From: Spirillospora albida
Lineage (GTDB): Bacteria; Actinomycetota; Actinomycetes; Streptosporangiales; Streptosporangiaceae
Reading direction: 5' to 3'
DNA length: 64,000 bases
Assembly (NCBI RefSeq): GCF_000718255.1
Contig: NZ_JOFJ01000022.1
Location: forward strand, 1-64,000
The translations under genes and the position numbers were made by a program. The notes under the pieces are model-generated. The model saw only the letters and a list, made by a program, of their open reading frames with translations. It did not search any database and was not told the origin of the DNA. Positions within the stretch are counted from its first letter, which is position 1. Each line of letters begins with the position of its first letter. Shown here one piece after another: positions 23,782-32,612 of the stretch.

Positions 23782-25299
23782 TCAAAAGGACGGGCCGAGC
23801 GTCCGCGACCAGGTGACGGCGAGCCGGTCGCGCGCCGCCTCCGCCGCGGCCCGCTCCGCGCCGTACAGGACGCCGAGGGCGAACGCGTCCTCGACGGTCC
23901 GCGCCCGCGCCGCGGCGGCCCGCAGGTGCTCCATCGCGATCACGCCGTCCTGGTGCTCGCCGAGGACCTCCTGGATGCGCTTGGCGTCCTTCGCGGCCCG
24001 CTTCGCCCCGGCGCCCAGCACGGGGACCGCCACCTCCGCCGCGTACCGGGCGCGCTTGGCGGCCTTGCGGGTGTCGTGCCGCGCGACGTCCTCGGCGTCC
24101 GCCGCCGCGATGCCCTCGTACGCCTTCGACAGCCGGTCCCACGCCTGCGTGACGAGGCCCGGCAGCTCCTTGCGCGCCTTCCGCCCGGCGGACTCGGTGA
24201 AGGGCGGGTCGGTGGTCAGCGCGTCGAGCGCGTCCAGCAGGGCGAAGTAGCGGGGCTCCTTCAGGGCGGCGTTGAGCCGCCGGTAGGCGACGCGCTCGCG
24301 CCGGGCGAGCTCCTCCAGCCAGGACGCGGCCGCGCCGTCCAGCCGCTCCTGGAACCGCGCCCGCAGCACCTCCAGGTCGCGGACCTCGCCGAGGACGCCG
24401 GCCAGCCACTTCAGCTCCTCGCCGAGGGCGCGGTCGGTCTCCAGGACGCTCTTGTAGCTGCGCAGGGTGCTGCGGATCCGCCGGGTGGCGACCCGCATCC
24501 GGTGCACGGCGTCCTCCTCGCCGAGCCGCGCCCGGGGGTCCTGCTCGTGGACGGCGTCGACCTGCGCCGCGAGGTAGGCGAGGACGGTCTCGCCGGTGGT
24601 CACCGACGGGCCCTTGCCGTTGGACGTGGCGGCGACGAGCCGCGCGCGGGCGTCCGCGCGGGCCTGCCGGGTCGGCGAGGGGACGATGGCGCCGTCCAGC
24701 AGCCGCCCCAGCTTGGAGGACGACTTCGACCGCCGCGCGCCCGCCTTCCGCAGCTGCTTGCCGGCCGCCTTCAGCAGGTCGGGGCCGCCGCCTTCGCCGA
24801 GCTCGACCTCGATCTCGCGCCATCGGTCGGCCCCCGGCCCGCTCCCGTCGGCCGCGCGGACGTCGCGTCCGGTGACCAGGTCGTCGGCGACCTCGGCGAG
24901 CAGCGTGCCCTCGGCGTCGCGGAGGTGGACGACGGTCCGGACGGTCTCCAGCGTCGCGACCGGCACGAGCGACTCGCCCCGGGTGCGGGACGCGACGAGC
25001 GCGGCGAGCCGTGCCGGGACGATCAGCGGCCGGCCGAGCGGCGCCCGCAGCTCGCGCTTGCTGTCGGTGCCGGCGGGCATCTTCAGGTGCCAGCCGGAGT
25101 CCGTCCCGCCGCGGCGGCGGCGGAGCGTGATGCCGTGCGCGGCGAGGCGCAGGTCGGCGGTGTCGAAGTAGGTGGCGTGCAGCTCGTAGGTGCGGGCCGC
25201 GTCGACGGCGGCGACCCCGGGCGAGCCGGTGAGATCGGGCAGGGCGAAGTCGGCGCCGGCGTCGTACTTCTGCTCGATCTCCAGATGCTTCACGGGCAC
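23782..25299 (-). CDS. CYTH and CHAD domain protein
   Basis: A 505-residue protein. Residues ~1-195 are a CYTH (triphosphate tunnel) domain with the EXEXK signature in LEIEQKYD and basic strands ITLRRRRGG and WHLKMP. The C-terminal ~280 residues form a CHAD helical domain with conserved His/Arg clusters AVHRMRVATRRIRSTLRSYK and HDTRKAAKRARYAAE. CHAD binds polyphosphate and CYTH hydrolyses inorganic triphosphate-type substrates, which suits the convergent ppk cluster. I chose GTG 25299 because GGAGG is eight bases upstream and the CYTH motif starts immediately after. The frame is open to 25356. Confidence 0.9.
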   Translation of the reverse strand: MPVKHLEIEQKYDAGADFALPDLTGSPGVAAVDAARTYELHATYFDTADLRLAAHGITLRRRRGGTDSGWHLKMPAGTDSKRELRAPLGRPLIVPARLAALVASRTRGESLVPVATLETVRTVVHLRDAEGTLLAEVADDLVTGRDVRAADGSGPGADRWREIEVELGEGGGPDLLKAAGKQLRKAGARRSKSSSKLGRLLDGAIVPSPTRQARADARARLVAATSNGKGPSVTTGETVLAYLAAQVDAVHEQDPRARLGEEDAVHRMRVATRRIRSTLRSYKSVLETDRALGEELKWLAGVLGEVRDLEVLRARFQERLDGAAASWLEELARRERVAYRRLNAALKEPRYFALLDALDALTTDPPFTESAGRKARKELPGLVTQAWDRLSKAYEGIAAADAEDVARHDTRKAAKRARYAAEVAVPVLGAGAKRAAKDAKRIQEVLGEHQDGVIAMEHLRAAAARARTVEDAFALGVLYGAERAAAEAARDRLAVTWSRTLGPSF

Positions 25300-25394
25300 G
25301 GTCGGCTCCTCCAGGGGACGCTCGAAACGGGTCTTGCACACCCAGGTGGCCAGCATCGCACGCGCAGGTGAACGGCGACAGAATGCCCAGTGGA

Positions 25395-25871
25395 TCAGGT
25401 GAGCGGGTACTTCATCCCCATGTGTGAGGGGCGGAAGCCCATCTTCTGGTAGAAGCGGATCGCGTCCGGGCGCTGCCGGTCGGTGGTGAGCTGGACGACC
25501 CTGCAGCCGCGCTCGCGGGCCCGCTCGATCGCCCAGCCGATGATCGCCTGGCCGACGCCGTGGCCGCGCGCCTCGGCGGCGACCCGGACGCCCTCGATCT
25601 GCGCGCGCTCGCCGCCGGTGTAGGTGAGGCCGGGGATGAAGGTCAGCTGGAGGGTGCCCGCGATCCGGCCGTCGATCTCCGCGACGATCACCGCGTTGTT
25701 GGGGTCCTTCTCGATGGCCGCGAAGGCGGTGAAGTAGGCCTCCGGGATGTCGTCCCCGGGCGTTTCGCGGGTCGCTCCGAGGGGATCGTCGGCGAGGAGC
25801 CGGACGATCTCCGCCAGGTCGTCCGCCGTCGCCTCGCGAAAGGTCACTTCTTGATCACGCAGCACGCGCAA
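25395..25871 (-). CDS. GNAT family N-acetyltransferase
   Basis: A 158-residue GNAT protein. Motif A is VRVAAEARGHGVGQAIIGWAIERA, broken here as ARGHGVGQAIIGWA, and motif B is DAIRFYQKMGFRPSHMGMKY. The N-terminus VTFREATADDLAEIVRLL is the usual first strand and helix. Relatives are general amine or antibiotic acetyltransferases; the substrate is unknown. The frame begins at a TTG (25871). GTG at 25865 or 25847 are equally plausible starts, because no strong ribosome site precedes any of them. It is divergent from the WhiB gene. Confidence 0.85.
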   Translation of the reverse strand: MRVLRDQEVTFREATADDLAEIVRLLADDPLGATRETPGDDIPEAYFTAFAAIEKDPNNAVIVAEIDGRIAGTLQLTFIPGLTYTGGERAQIEGVRVAAEARGHGVGQAIIGWAIERARERGCRVVQLTTDRQRPDAIRFYQKMGFRPSHMGMKYPLT

Positions 25872-25913
25872 CAGGTTATCCGGACGTTACGGTGCAATGT
25901 TTCACATCGGCTT

Positions 25914-25938
25914 GTAGTACTACGAGCCGTAGTACTAC
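25914..25938. repeat. Tandem GTAGTACTAC palindromes in the whiB promoter
   Basis: Two identical 10-base palindromes GTAGTACTAC (25914-25923 and 25929-25938) are separated by GAGCC, with centres 15 bases apart. They stand out in base composition and lie 72 bases upstream of the WhiB ATG, a likely operator. Confidence 0.65.
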
Positions 25939-26009
25939 GTTGAGTCCGACAACCACCCCTACCGCGAACTGCCGGTGTGCGCGACGAGGCCGCACCGCAG
26001 GGAGAAACC

Positions 26010-26348
26010 ATGCACAGCGACCCGAACGAGGAACACTGGACCGACCACGCCATCTGCCGTGGCACCGATCCCGACCTGTTCTTCCCGATCGGATACTCCG
26101 CGCCGGTGCTGGCGGAGCAGCAGCGCGCCGCCAAGGCGGTCTGCGCCAACTGCCCCGTCCGGGCCGAGTGCCTCGCCTGGGCACTGCGGGTGGGTGAGCC
26201 CGACGGCATCTGGGGCGGCACGACCCCGGAGGAGCGCCGCTACCTGCGCCGCACCGCCGAGGCCCCCGAGCGCACGCCGCTGCCCGTCATCGTCGTCCGC
26301 GGCGACGCGTCCGAGCCCGCCGAGGCCGCCGCGACCCGCGCCGCCTGA
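26010..26348 (+). CDS. WhiB family iron-sulfur transcription factor
   Basis: A 112-residue Wbl protein. The four cluster cysteines are visible: AICRG, then CANCPVRAEC (Cys-x2-Cys-x5-Cys), with the [4Fe-4S] cluster expected. GIWGGTTPEERRYLRR is the family G[I/V]WGG turn and basic DNA-contact tail. It binds sigma A and controls developmental or stress genes in actinobacteria. The C-terminus past residue 90 is an acidic/Ala tail. GGAG at 26001-26004 supports ATG 26010. I cannot assign it to a named Wbl class. Tandem palindromes lie in its promoter. Confidence 0.93.
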   Translation: MHSDPNEEHWTDHAICRGTDPDLFFPIGYSAPVLAEQQRAAKAVCANCPVRAECLAWALRVGEPDGIWGGTTPEERRYLRRTAEAPERTPLPVIVVRGDASEPAEAAATRAA

Positions 26349-26378
26349 GCACCCCGTCGGGTACGCCGCCGCCCGCCC

Positions 26379-27317
26379 TCACGGGAGCAGGGCCACCTTG
26401 CCGACGACCTTCCGGTTCATCAGGTCGTCCAGGACGGCCCCGGCGGCGGTGAGCGGCTCCGTCCGCGGCGCCACCGGCTCCAGCGCGCCGCTCTCGACGA
26501 GGCCGAGCAGCCCGTCGAGCAGAGCCCGCTGCTCCACCGGACGGGTCATCGCCCACGCGCCCCAGTCGACGCCGACGACCGACCGGTTCCGCAGCAGGAC
26601 CTGGTTGAGCGGCAGCGCCGGGATGTCCCCGGACGCGAACCCGATCACGACGTACCGGCCCCGTTCGCGCAGCGAGCGGAGGCCGGGCTCGGCGAGCCCG
26701 CCGCCCACCGGGTCGTAGACCACGTCCACGCCGCCCTCCGACCACGTCCGGGCGGCGGTCTTGATGTCGGAGGTGTCGGTCGCCGAGTCGGCGCCCGCCG
26801 CGATCGCCGCGTCGCGCTTGTCCGCCGACGACGCGGCGGCCAGCACCCGCGCGCCCAGCGCCTTCGCGACCTGCACCGCCGCCAGTCCGGTGCCGCCGCC
26901 CGCGCCCAGCACCAGGACGGACTCGCCCGGCGCCAGCCCCGCCCGGTCGCGCAGCGCGAACAGCGCCGTGCTGTAGCTCTGGGTGAACGTCGCGGCCCGC
27001 GCCGCGTCCAGCTTGGCGGGGATCGGGACCGCCGCCTCCGCCGCCACCGCCACCCGCTCCGCGAAACCGCCGAGACCGCACATGGCGAGGACCCGCGTCC
27101 CGGCGCCGGGACCGGCGACGATCGTGCCCGCCACCTCGCTGCCGGGCACGAACGGCGGCTCCGGCTTGATCTGGTACCGCCCCTGGACGAACAGCCCGTC
27201 CACGTAGTTGACCCCGGCCGCCTCGACGGCGATCACGACCTGCCCGGCGGCGGGCCTCACGTCCGGGAGCTCCCGGACGGCGACCGACCCGAGCTCTTCA
27301 CACACCACTGCACGCAT
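26379..27317 (-). CDS. Zinc-free MDR NADPH:quinone oxidoreductase
   Basis: A 312-residue medium-chain dehydrogenase/reductase of the quinone oxidoreductase type. It has the GroES-like N-terminus (VIAVEAAGVNYVDGLFVQGRYQ, PFVPGSEVAGTIVAGPG), a Rossmann domain VLVLGAGGGTGLAAVQVAKALGARVLAAASS, and the NADPH-typical VYDPVGG. No structural zinc cysteines are present. It would reduce quinones or enoyl compounds with NADPH. I chose ATG 27317 because the fold starts at MRAVVCEEL; the frame is open to 27410. Confidence 0.88.
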   Translation of the reverse strand: MRAVVCEELGSVAVRELPDVRPAAGQVVIAVEAAGVNYVDGLFVQGRYQIKPEPPFVPGSEVAGTIVAGPGAGTRVLAMCGLGGFAERVAVAAEAAVPIPAKLDAARAATFTQSYSTALFALRDRAGLAPGESVLVLGAGGGTGLAAVQVAKALGARVLAAASSADKRDAAIAAGADSATDTSDIKTAARTWSEGGVDVVYDPVGGGLAEPGLRSLRERGRYVVIGFASGDIPALPLNQVLLRNRSVVGVDWGAWAMTRPVEQRALLDGLLGLVESGALEPVAPRTEPLTAAGAVLDDLMNRKVVGKVALLP

Positions 27318-27399
27318 CCGCCCAATATGCCGGTGAAGCGAATCACGGCACCATCCGGGGGGATCAACCGTTGAGGGAACAACGGAACCGAGACTTACG

Positions 27400-28020
27400 G
27401 TGGCGTACATGAGCTATCCCGAGGTGCCCTCCCGGCAGCGGTCGGAGGGACTCGTCAAGCACGGCGCCCGCGCGCTGACCGCGGCGTTCCTGATCGGCTC
27501 CGTGACCGTGGTCATGTGGGCCCTCGAACTGTTCGACGTCTACGCGGCCGGGAACCGGCTCGACGCGTACGGCATCCAGCCGCACGCCGTCGGCGACCTG
27601 CCCGACATCTTCACCGCCCCCTTCATGCACGGGGGCGTGGCGCACATGGCGGCGAACACCGTCCCGTTCGTGGTGCTCGGGTTCCTCGCGGCGGCGCGCG
27701 GGATCTGGAAGTTCATCGGCGCCACCCTGATCATCACGGTGGTGGGCGGGCTGGGGGTGTGGTTCACGAGCTCGGCGAACACCCTCGGCTCCAGCATCCT
27801 GATCTTCGGGTTCTTCGGCTACCTCGTCGGCCGCGGCGTCTTCGAGCGGAGGCTCCTGGACATCGCGATCGCCATCGCCGTCGTCGCCCTCTACGGCACG
27901 CCGATGCTGCTCGGCGTCCTCCCGAGCGACCCGGCGATCTCGTGGCAGGGCCACCTGTTCGGCCTCATCGGCGGCGTCCTCGGCGCCTGGTTCCTGCGCC
28001 GCGACACCGCGCGTGGCTGA
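27400..28020 (+). CDS. Rhomboid family intramembrane protease
   Basis: A 206-residue polytopic membrane protein with about six hydrophobic helices. Rhomboid landmarks are a His-containing loop HGGVAHMAANTVPF, the serine motif in TLGSSILIFGFFGYL (a GxSx-type nucleophile, less canonical than GASG), and the catalytic His in SWQGHLFGLIGGVLGAW. If active, it cleaves membrane proteins within the bilayer. The start is GTG 27400 or ATG 27409. The ATG has GGTGG five bases before it. It is convergent with the SDR gene, six bases away. Confidence 0.85.
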   Translation: MAYMSYPEVPSRQRSEGLVKHGARALTAAFLIGSVTVVMWALELFDVYAAGNRLDAYGIQPHAVGDLPDIFTAPFMHGGVAHMAANTVPFVVLGFLAAARGIWKFIGATLIITVVGGLGVWFTSSANTLGSSILIFGFFGYLVGRGVFERRLLDIAIAIAVVALYGTPMLLGVLPSDPAISWQGHLFGLIGGVLGAWFLRRDTARG

Positions 28021-28026
28021 CCGCCC

Positions 28027-28782
28027 TCAGTGCGGCCGGACGGTCACGTCCGACACGACCGCGTCGCGGGGCGTCTCCAGCGCCGCGACCAGGACCCGCG
28101 CCACGGTGCCCGGGGCGGCGAAGTCGTCCTCGGCGTACGGGTGGCCCTCCTGCGCCCGGACGCGGCGCTGCATCTCCGTCGCGGTGCGTCCGGGGTAGAC
28201 GGTCGTCACCCGCAGCGCCGGCTCCTCGGCGCGCAGCGAGTCGGCGAGGGCACGCAGCCCGAACTTGCTCGCGGCGTACGCCGACCACTCGGGGTTGGCG
28301 CGCAGCCCCGCGGTCGAGTTGACGAACACCACATGCCCCTCCGCGGCGCGGAGCGCGGGCAGCAGCAGCCGCGTCATCTCCGCCGCCGACACGAGGTTCA
28401 CCGACAGGTGCTCGATCCACTCGTCGGCCTCGAGTTCGGCGACCGGCGACAGGTGCACCATCCCGGCGGCGTGCACGAGCCCGTCCAGCCGGGCGGGCGG
28501 CCCGTCCAGCGCGAGCGCCGCCTCGATCCTGCGTGGTTCGGTCAGGTCGAGCGGGATCGTCCGGATGGCCGGGCCCGCCGAGGGCGCCGGCGTCTGTCCC
28601 GGCCCCACCGTCGCGATGAGCTGGGTGGCGACGTGCGCGCCGGCCCTCAGCCGGGTGGCGAGGTCGTCCAGCCGCTCGGCGGAGCGGCCGGTGAGGATCA
28701 GGTCGTGCCCGCGCTCGCGCAGCAGCTCCGCGACCGCCGCGCCGATGCCGCCGGTCGCCCCCGTGATCAGATACGTGCCCAT
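28027..28782 (-). CDS. Short-chain dehydrogenase/reductase
   Basis: A 251-residue classical SDR. The NADP-binding TGATGGIGAAVAELL is at the N-terminus, followed by ILTGRSAERL, LVHAAGMVHLSP, the catalytic Ser in VFVNSTAGL, and the YAASKFGLRAL Tyr-x3-Lys. The PGRTATEMQRR tail is typical of SDR cofactor closure. The substrate is unknown. It starts at ATG 28782, alone on its strand, between the rhomboid gene and the beta-helix membrane protein. Confidence 0.9.
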   Translation of the reverse strand: MGTYLITGATGGIGAAVAELLRERGHDLILTGRSAERLDDLATRLRAGAHVATQLIATVGPGQTPAPSAGPAIRTIPLDLTEPRRIEAALALDGPPARLDGLVHAAGMVHLSPVAELEADEWIEHLSVNLVSAAEMTRLLLPALRAAEGHVVFVNSTAGLRANPEWSAYAASKFGLRALADSLRAEEPALRVTTVYPGRTATEMQRRVRAQEGHPYAEDDFAAPGTVARVLVAALETPRDAVVSDVTVRPH

Positions 28783-28838
28783 GAGGCCCCATTCTCACTG
28801 ATGGTCCACCTATCCGGGTGGACGCCCCCGGGACGCGG

Positions 28839-30293
28839 TTAGTTCGGCCGCAGGACGCGGGTCACCCCCGCGATGAGGGCCGTGGCGAGCACCCAGCCGG
28901 TCGTCACCAGCCCGTACGCGACCCAGCGGGACCAGCCCAGCGCGTCGTAGGCCAGCTGCTGCCCGAACGTGTCGAGGGGGATCAGCAGGTCGAGGGAGTA
29001 GACGAGCGCGTGGAACGCGGGCAGCTCGTCCTTCGGCTTCATCGGACGCGGATGCTCGATCGAGAACACGGTGGTGCCGAGCGCGAGCAGCGCGGCGAAC
29101 CACGCGAACGCGAGCCAGGGCCGGTAGCCGTACCCGACCGTCCAGTCCAGGACGTGGTTCCAGACGCGCCCGACGACGTGCAGCCGGCGGCGGCGCGCCC
29201 GCAGCTTGGCCAGCTGCACCTTGCGGGCCAGGTCGTCGAACCCGGTGCCGTGGTACCAGGCGGCGAGCTGCTCGTACGGCTGGAGGTGGAACTCGTTGTC
29301 GCGGGACACCCAGCTCAGCCGGTCCTTGAAGTCGGCGCCGCGCAGCGTCTCGTAGACCAGGCCGTTGAGCCACAGCTCGTCCGGCCAGACCGACGGATGA
29401 TCCATGATCACGCCGATGCGGGAGTAGGACAGCGACACCCGGCCGTTGATCTTCCGGTCCGGCCACAGCAGCAGCTCGTCGGCCTGCATGTGGCTGGCGT
29501 GCAGCGCCTGCCGCGCCGGGTCGCCGGAGTCGAGCCGTCCGCGCGAGAACGACACGATGCCGTTGACGCGGGCGCTGCGCAGCCGCACCGTGCCGAGGGC
29601 GGAGAACCCCCGGCTGAGCTCGCACGCGTCCTCGACCACCATGTTCTGGCCGTCGAGGGCGTGCCCGCCGGGGCTCTCGATCACGGTGCCCTCCATGAAC
29701 AGGCCGCCGTTCATGCGGGCGCCGACGAACCGGACCCCGCCGGTGATCCTCGCGTCCCGGATGAACGTGCCGACGTCGACGACGAGCCCGCCGCTGTAGA
29801 CGGCCCACTCCTCGGGCGCCACCGTGATCGTCGTGCCGTTCATGCGGAGTCCGCCGCCGAGCTGGGCGCGCGGCAGCCGCACCTGCCCCTCGATCTCGGA
29901 GCCGGACAGGCTGAGATAGCCGTCGGCGCGGAGCCCGCCGCCGTCGAAGCCCGGCATGCGGCACTCGGCGAACCGCAGCTGGCGGGTCTGCGCGTTGGAC
30001 AGGTCGGGCTCCTCCACGAGCCTGCACCGCTCCAGCCGCAGCTCGTGCTCGACCAGCCCGCCCGCCAGGTCGAGTCGCCCGAGGATGTAGGCCCCCCGTA
30101 ACCGCACCGCCGCGACCGATCCCGGGCGGGTCTCGCAGGCGCCGAGCAGCAGCTGCCCGATGACCTCCGCCCGCACGATCCGGTCGGGCAGGGGACCGGC
30201 CGGACGATCGTCGCCGAGTTCGACCGTCGTACCGGCGGGGAACGCGGCCCAGAGGCGCCGTTCCGCGTCGTTCAATCCGGGGGGCTGGGGCAC
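28839..30293 (-). CDS. Repeat-rich membrane protein A (beta-helix-like), unknown function
   Basis: A 484-residue protein. The N-terminus (LNDAERRLWAAFPAGTTVELGD) is shared with the paralogue at 38690. Residues ~60-290 are successive short strand-turn units (LRGAYILGRLDLAGG, FAECRMPGFDGGGLRADGYL, RFVGARMNGGLFMEG), suggesting a right-handed beta-helix. A linker YEQLAAWYHGTGFDDLARKVQLAKLRARRRR leads to two or three C-terminal membrane helices (AFAWFAALLALGTTVFS, LVTTGWVLATALIAGV). Such proteins are often labelled membrane-associated oxidoreductase, but no cofactor motif supports that. The GTG at 30293 is preceded by AAGGGG. Confidence 0.75.
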   Translation of the reverse strand: MPQPPGLNDAERRLWAAFPAGTTVELGDDRPAGPLPDRIVRAEVIGQLLLGACETRPGSVAAVRLRGAYILGRLDLAGGLVEHELRLERCRLVEEPDLSNAQTRQLRFAECRMPGFDGGGLRADGYLSLSGSEIEGQVRLPRAQLGGGLRMNGTTITVAPEEWAVYSGGLVVDVGTFIRDARITGGVRFVGARMNGGLFMEGTVIESPGGHALDGQNMVVEDACELSRGFSALGTVRLRSARVNGIVSFSRGRLDSGDPARQALHASHMQADELLLWPDRKINGRVSLSYSRIGVIMDHPSVWPDELWLNGLVYETLRGADFKDRLSWVSRDNEFHLQPYEQLAAWYHGTGFDDLARKVQLAKLRARRRRLHVVGRVWNHVLDWTVGYGYRPWLAFAWFAALLALGTTVFSIEHPRPMKPKDELPAFHALVYSLDLLIPLDTFGQQLAYDALGWSRWVAYGLVTTGWVLATALIAGVTRVLRPN

Positions 30294-30309
30294 GTTACCC
30301 CTTTCTACG

Positions 30310-30358
30310 CGCAGACCCCCGCCGTGATCAAGCTCGTTGATCGCGGCGGGGGTCTGCG
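30310..30358 (-). terminator. Long terminator hairpin behind spo0M
   Basis: A 22-bp stem with a single G-U pair (30310-30331 with 30337-30358) and a five-base loop lies ten bases beyond the stop of the minus-strand gene at 30369. It insulates that gene from the next. Confidence 0.85.
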
Positions 30359-30368
30359 GCGGGCGCGG

Positions 30369-31154
30369 TCAGAAGAAGCCGCGGCGGCGTCCGGCCTGCT
30401 GGAGGAAGCCGTCGAGCTGCTGCTCCCAGTTGGTGTTGTCGACCGTCGCGTAGTCGACGGTGAAGCGGCTGAACGCGTCGTGGCCCTCGGTGAAGACCCC
30501 GCCGCGCTTGTCCAGCTCCAGGACGACCTCCATGGAATGGGGGTTGGAGACGAACGTCACCTCGAGCTGCTTGATGCCGCTCGCGTAGCGCGCAGGCGGG
30601 TGGAACTCGATCTCCTGGTAGAAGGGCAGTTCCTGGTGGACGCCCCAGATGCGGCCCTTCTCGCAGTCGGCGTTGCGGAACACGAACCCGAGGTTGGAGA
30701 AGGCGGCGAGGATGCGCTCCTGCGCGGGAAGCGGGTGCACGGCGATCGGGTCGAGGTCGCCCGGGTCGACCGCGCCCGCCACCTCCAGCTCGGTCGCGAT
30801 GCCGACGGTCGTGCCGTGCAGCTGGCGGCCGTACATGTGGGTGAGCGGCGCCTCCCACGGGATCGGGAACTGGAACGGGACGCTGTGCCGCGCCCCCTCC
30901 TGCAGGGAGAAGCCGCCCGCGACCGGCAGCTTGGCGTAGTCGAGGTTGGAGGTGTACTCGTTGTCGCCCGACTCGACCTCCACCCGGCTGCGCAGGGCCA
31001 GCGTCACCGCCTTGATGTCCGAGTTGTACTGGCCGCCGATGATCGTGATCTCACCGGTGACCGCTCCGCCCGGCCGCGTGTTCGGATCGTGCAGGACCGT
31101 CTCGATCGACGGCCCGCCGATGCCGATCGCCTGCCGCAGCTTCTTGAAGACCAA
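30369..31154 (-). CDS. Spo0M-like sporulation-control protein
   Basis: A 261-residue arrestin-like protein of the SpoOM family. It opens MVFKKLRQAIGIGGPSIETVL, followed by GGAVTGEITIIGG and two beta-sandwich halves, with PFQFPIPWEAPLTHMYGRQLHGTTVGIATELEVAG split at the domain junction. A trailing GFLQQAGRRRGFF is typical of actinobacterial members. In Bacillus, Spo0M affects sporulation and cell division; a role in actinobacterial development is inferred. It sits alone between two terminator-like regions and ahead of the beta-helix gene. Confidence 0.88.
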   Translation of the reverse strand: MVFKKLRQAIGIGGPSIETVLHDPNTRPGGAVTGEITIIGGQYNSDIKAVTLALRSRVEVESGDNEYTSNLDYAKLPVAGGFSLQEGARHSVPFQFPIPWEAPLTHMYGRQLHGTTVGIATELEVAGAVDPGDLDPIAVHPLPAQERILAAFSNLGFVFRNADCEKGRIWGVHQELPFYQEIEFHPPARYASGIKQLEVTFVSNPHSMEVVLELDKRGGVFTEGHDAFSRFTVDYATVDNTNWEQQLDGFLQQAGRRRGFF

Positions 31155-31280
31155 TGGCCCGTCCTCCCGTGTTCGGGCGCCTCGAGCGCCCTCGTCCGTC
31201 CCATAGACGTCCTGCTCGGAGGTTACGTTCCCCGTTCCGGCCGTGACCTGCGATCCGCCGGCCGCGGCCGGGAGCGGACA

Positions 31281-32612
31281 TCAGGAGCGGCCGAGCGCCC
31301 GGTACTCCCAGCCGGCGGCGCGCCACTGGGCGGCGTCCAGGGCGTGGCGCCCGTCGACGATGCGCTTGTCGCGGACGACCCCCGCCAGCGCCGCGGGGTC
31401 GATCTCGCGGAAGTCGGCCCATTCGGTGAGCAGGACGATGACGTCGGCGTCGTGGGCGACGTCGAGGGCGCTGTCGCCGTAGCGGAGCTCGGGGAAGGCG
31501 CGGCGGGCGTTGTCCAGGGCGGCGGGGTCGTAGACGCGGACGTGCCCGCCGAGGCCGTGCAGGGTGCGGGCGACGTCGAGGGCGGGGGCGTCGCGGATGT
31601 CGTCGGAGTTGGGTTTGAAGGCGGCGCCCCAGCAGGCGATGCGGTGGCCGGAGATCCTGCCGCCGAGGAGTTCGCGGACGAGGTCGACGGTGCGGGCGCG
31701 GCGGCGGCGGTTGATGTCGTCGACCTGGCGGAGGAAGGAGACGGCCTGGCCGACGCCGATCTCCTCGGCGCGGTGGGCGAAGGCGCGGATGTCCTTCGGC
31801 AGGCAGCCGCCGCCGAAGCCGAGGCCGGGCTTGAGGAACCTGCCGCCGATCCGGTCGTCCAGGGCCAGGGAGTCGGCCAGGTCCTTGACGTCGGCGCCGA
31901 CCGCCTCGCAGACCTCGGCCATCGCGTTGATGTAGGAGATCTTGGTCGCCAGGAACGAGTTCGCGGCGACCTTGACCAGCTCGGCGGTGGCCAGGTCGGT
32001 CCGCACCACCGGGGTGCCCTGCTCCAGGATCGGGGCGAACGCGGCGCTGAGCCGCTCGTCCGCCCACGCGGAGGCGACGCCGAACACCAGGCGGTCCGGG
32101 CGCATCGTGTCGTCCACGGCGAAGCCCTCGCGGAGGAACTCGGGGTTCCAGGCGAGTTCCACGTCGGTGCCCGCCGGGGCCAGCTCCTGCACGAGCGAGG
32201 TGAGGCGCTGCGCCGTGCCGACCGGCACGGTCGACTTCCCGACGACGAGGGCCCGCCGGTCGAGGTGGACGGCGAGACCGCGGACGGCGGCGTCCACGAA
32301 CGTGAGGTCGCAGGCGTCGGAGCCGGGCTGCTGGGGGGTGCCGACGCAGATGAAGTGGACGTCGCCGAACGCGGCGGCCTCGGCGAACGACGTGGTGAAC
32401 CGCAGCCGCCCCGATTCGAGCGCCTTGGTGAGGAGCTCGGGCAGGCCCGGCTCGAAGAAGGGCACCTCGCCGGACGCGAGCTTGTCGATCTTGCGTTGGT
32501 CGACGTCGAGCCCGATGACCTCGTAGCCGAGGACGGCCATGCAGATCGCGTGCGTGGCACCGAGGTAGCCGGTGCCGATGACGGTGAGCCTCGGGACCTC
32601 CGTCGACTTCAT
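31281..32612 (-). CDS. ugd: UDP-glucose/GDP-mannose 6-dehydrogenase
   Basis: A 443-residue NAD-dependent dehydrogenase that oxidises a nucleotide sugar to the uronate in two steps. The N-terminal Rossmann motif is LTVIGTGYLGATHAICMA. The conserved middle contains EFLREGFAVDD and VKVAANSFLATKISYINAM. The catalytic Cys is in GFGGGCLPKD (about residue 262). The C-terminal domain has WGAAFKPNSDDIRDAPALDV. It probably makes UDP-glucuronate for surface polysaccharide. GGAG lies eight bases before ATG 32612. It is a single gene with a long upstream region. Confidence 0.93.
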   Translation of the reverse strand: MKSTEVPRLTVIGTGYLGATHAICMAVLGYEVIGLDVDQRKIDKLASGEVPFFEPGLPELLTKALESGRLRFTTSFAEAAAFGDVHFICVGTPQQPGSDACDLTFVDAAVRGLAVHLDRRALVVGKSTVPVGTAQRLTSLVQELAPAGTDVELAWNPEFLREGFAVDDTMRPDRLVFGVASAWADERLSAAFAPILEQGTPVVRTDLATAELVKVAANSFLATKISYINAMAEVCEAVGADVKDLADSLALDDRIGGRFLKPGLGFGGGCLPKDIRAFAHRAEEIGVGQAVSFLRQVDDINRRRRARTVDLVRELLGGRISGHRIACWGAAFKPNSDDIRDAPALDVARTLHGLGGHVRVYDPAALDNARRAFPELRYGDSALDVAHDADVIVLLTEWADFREIDPAALAGVVRDKRIVDGRHALDAAQWRAAGWEYRALGRS

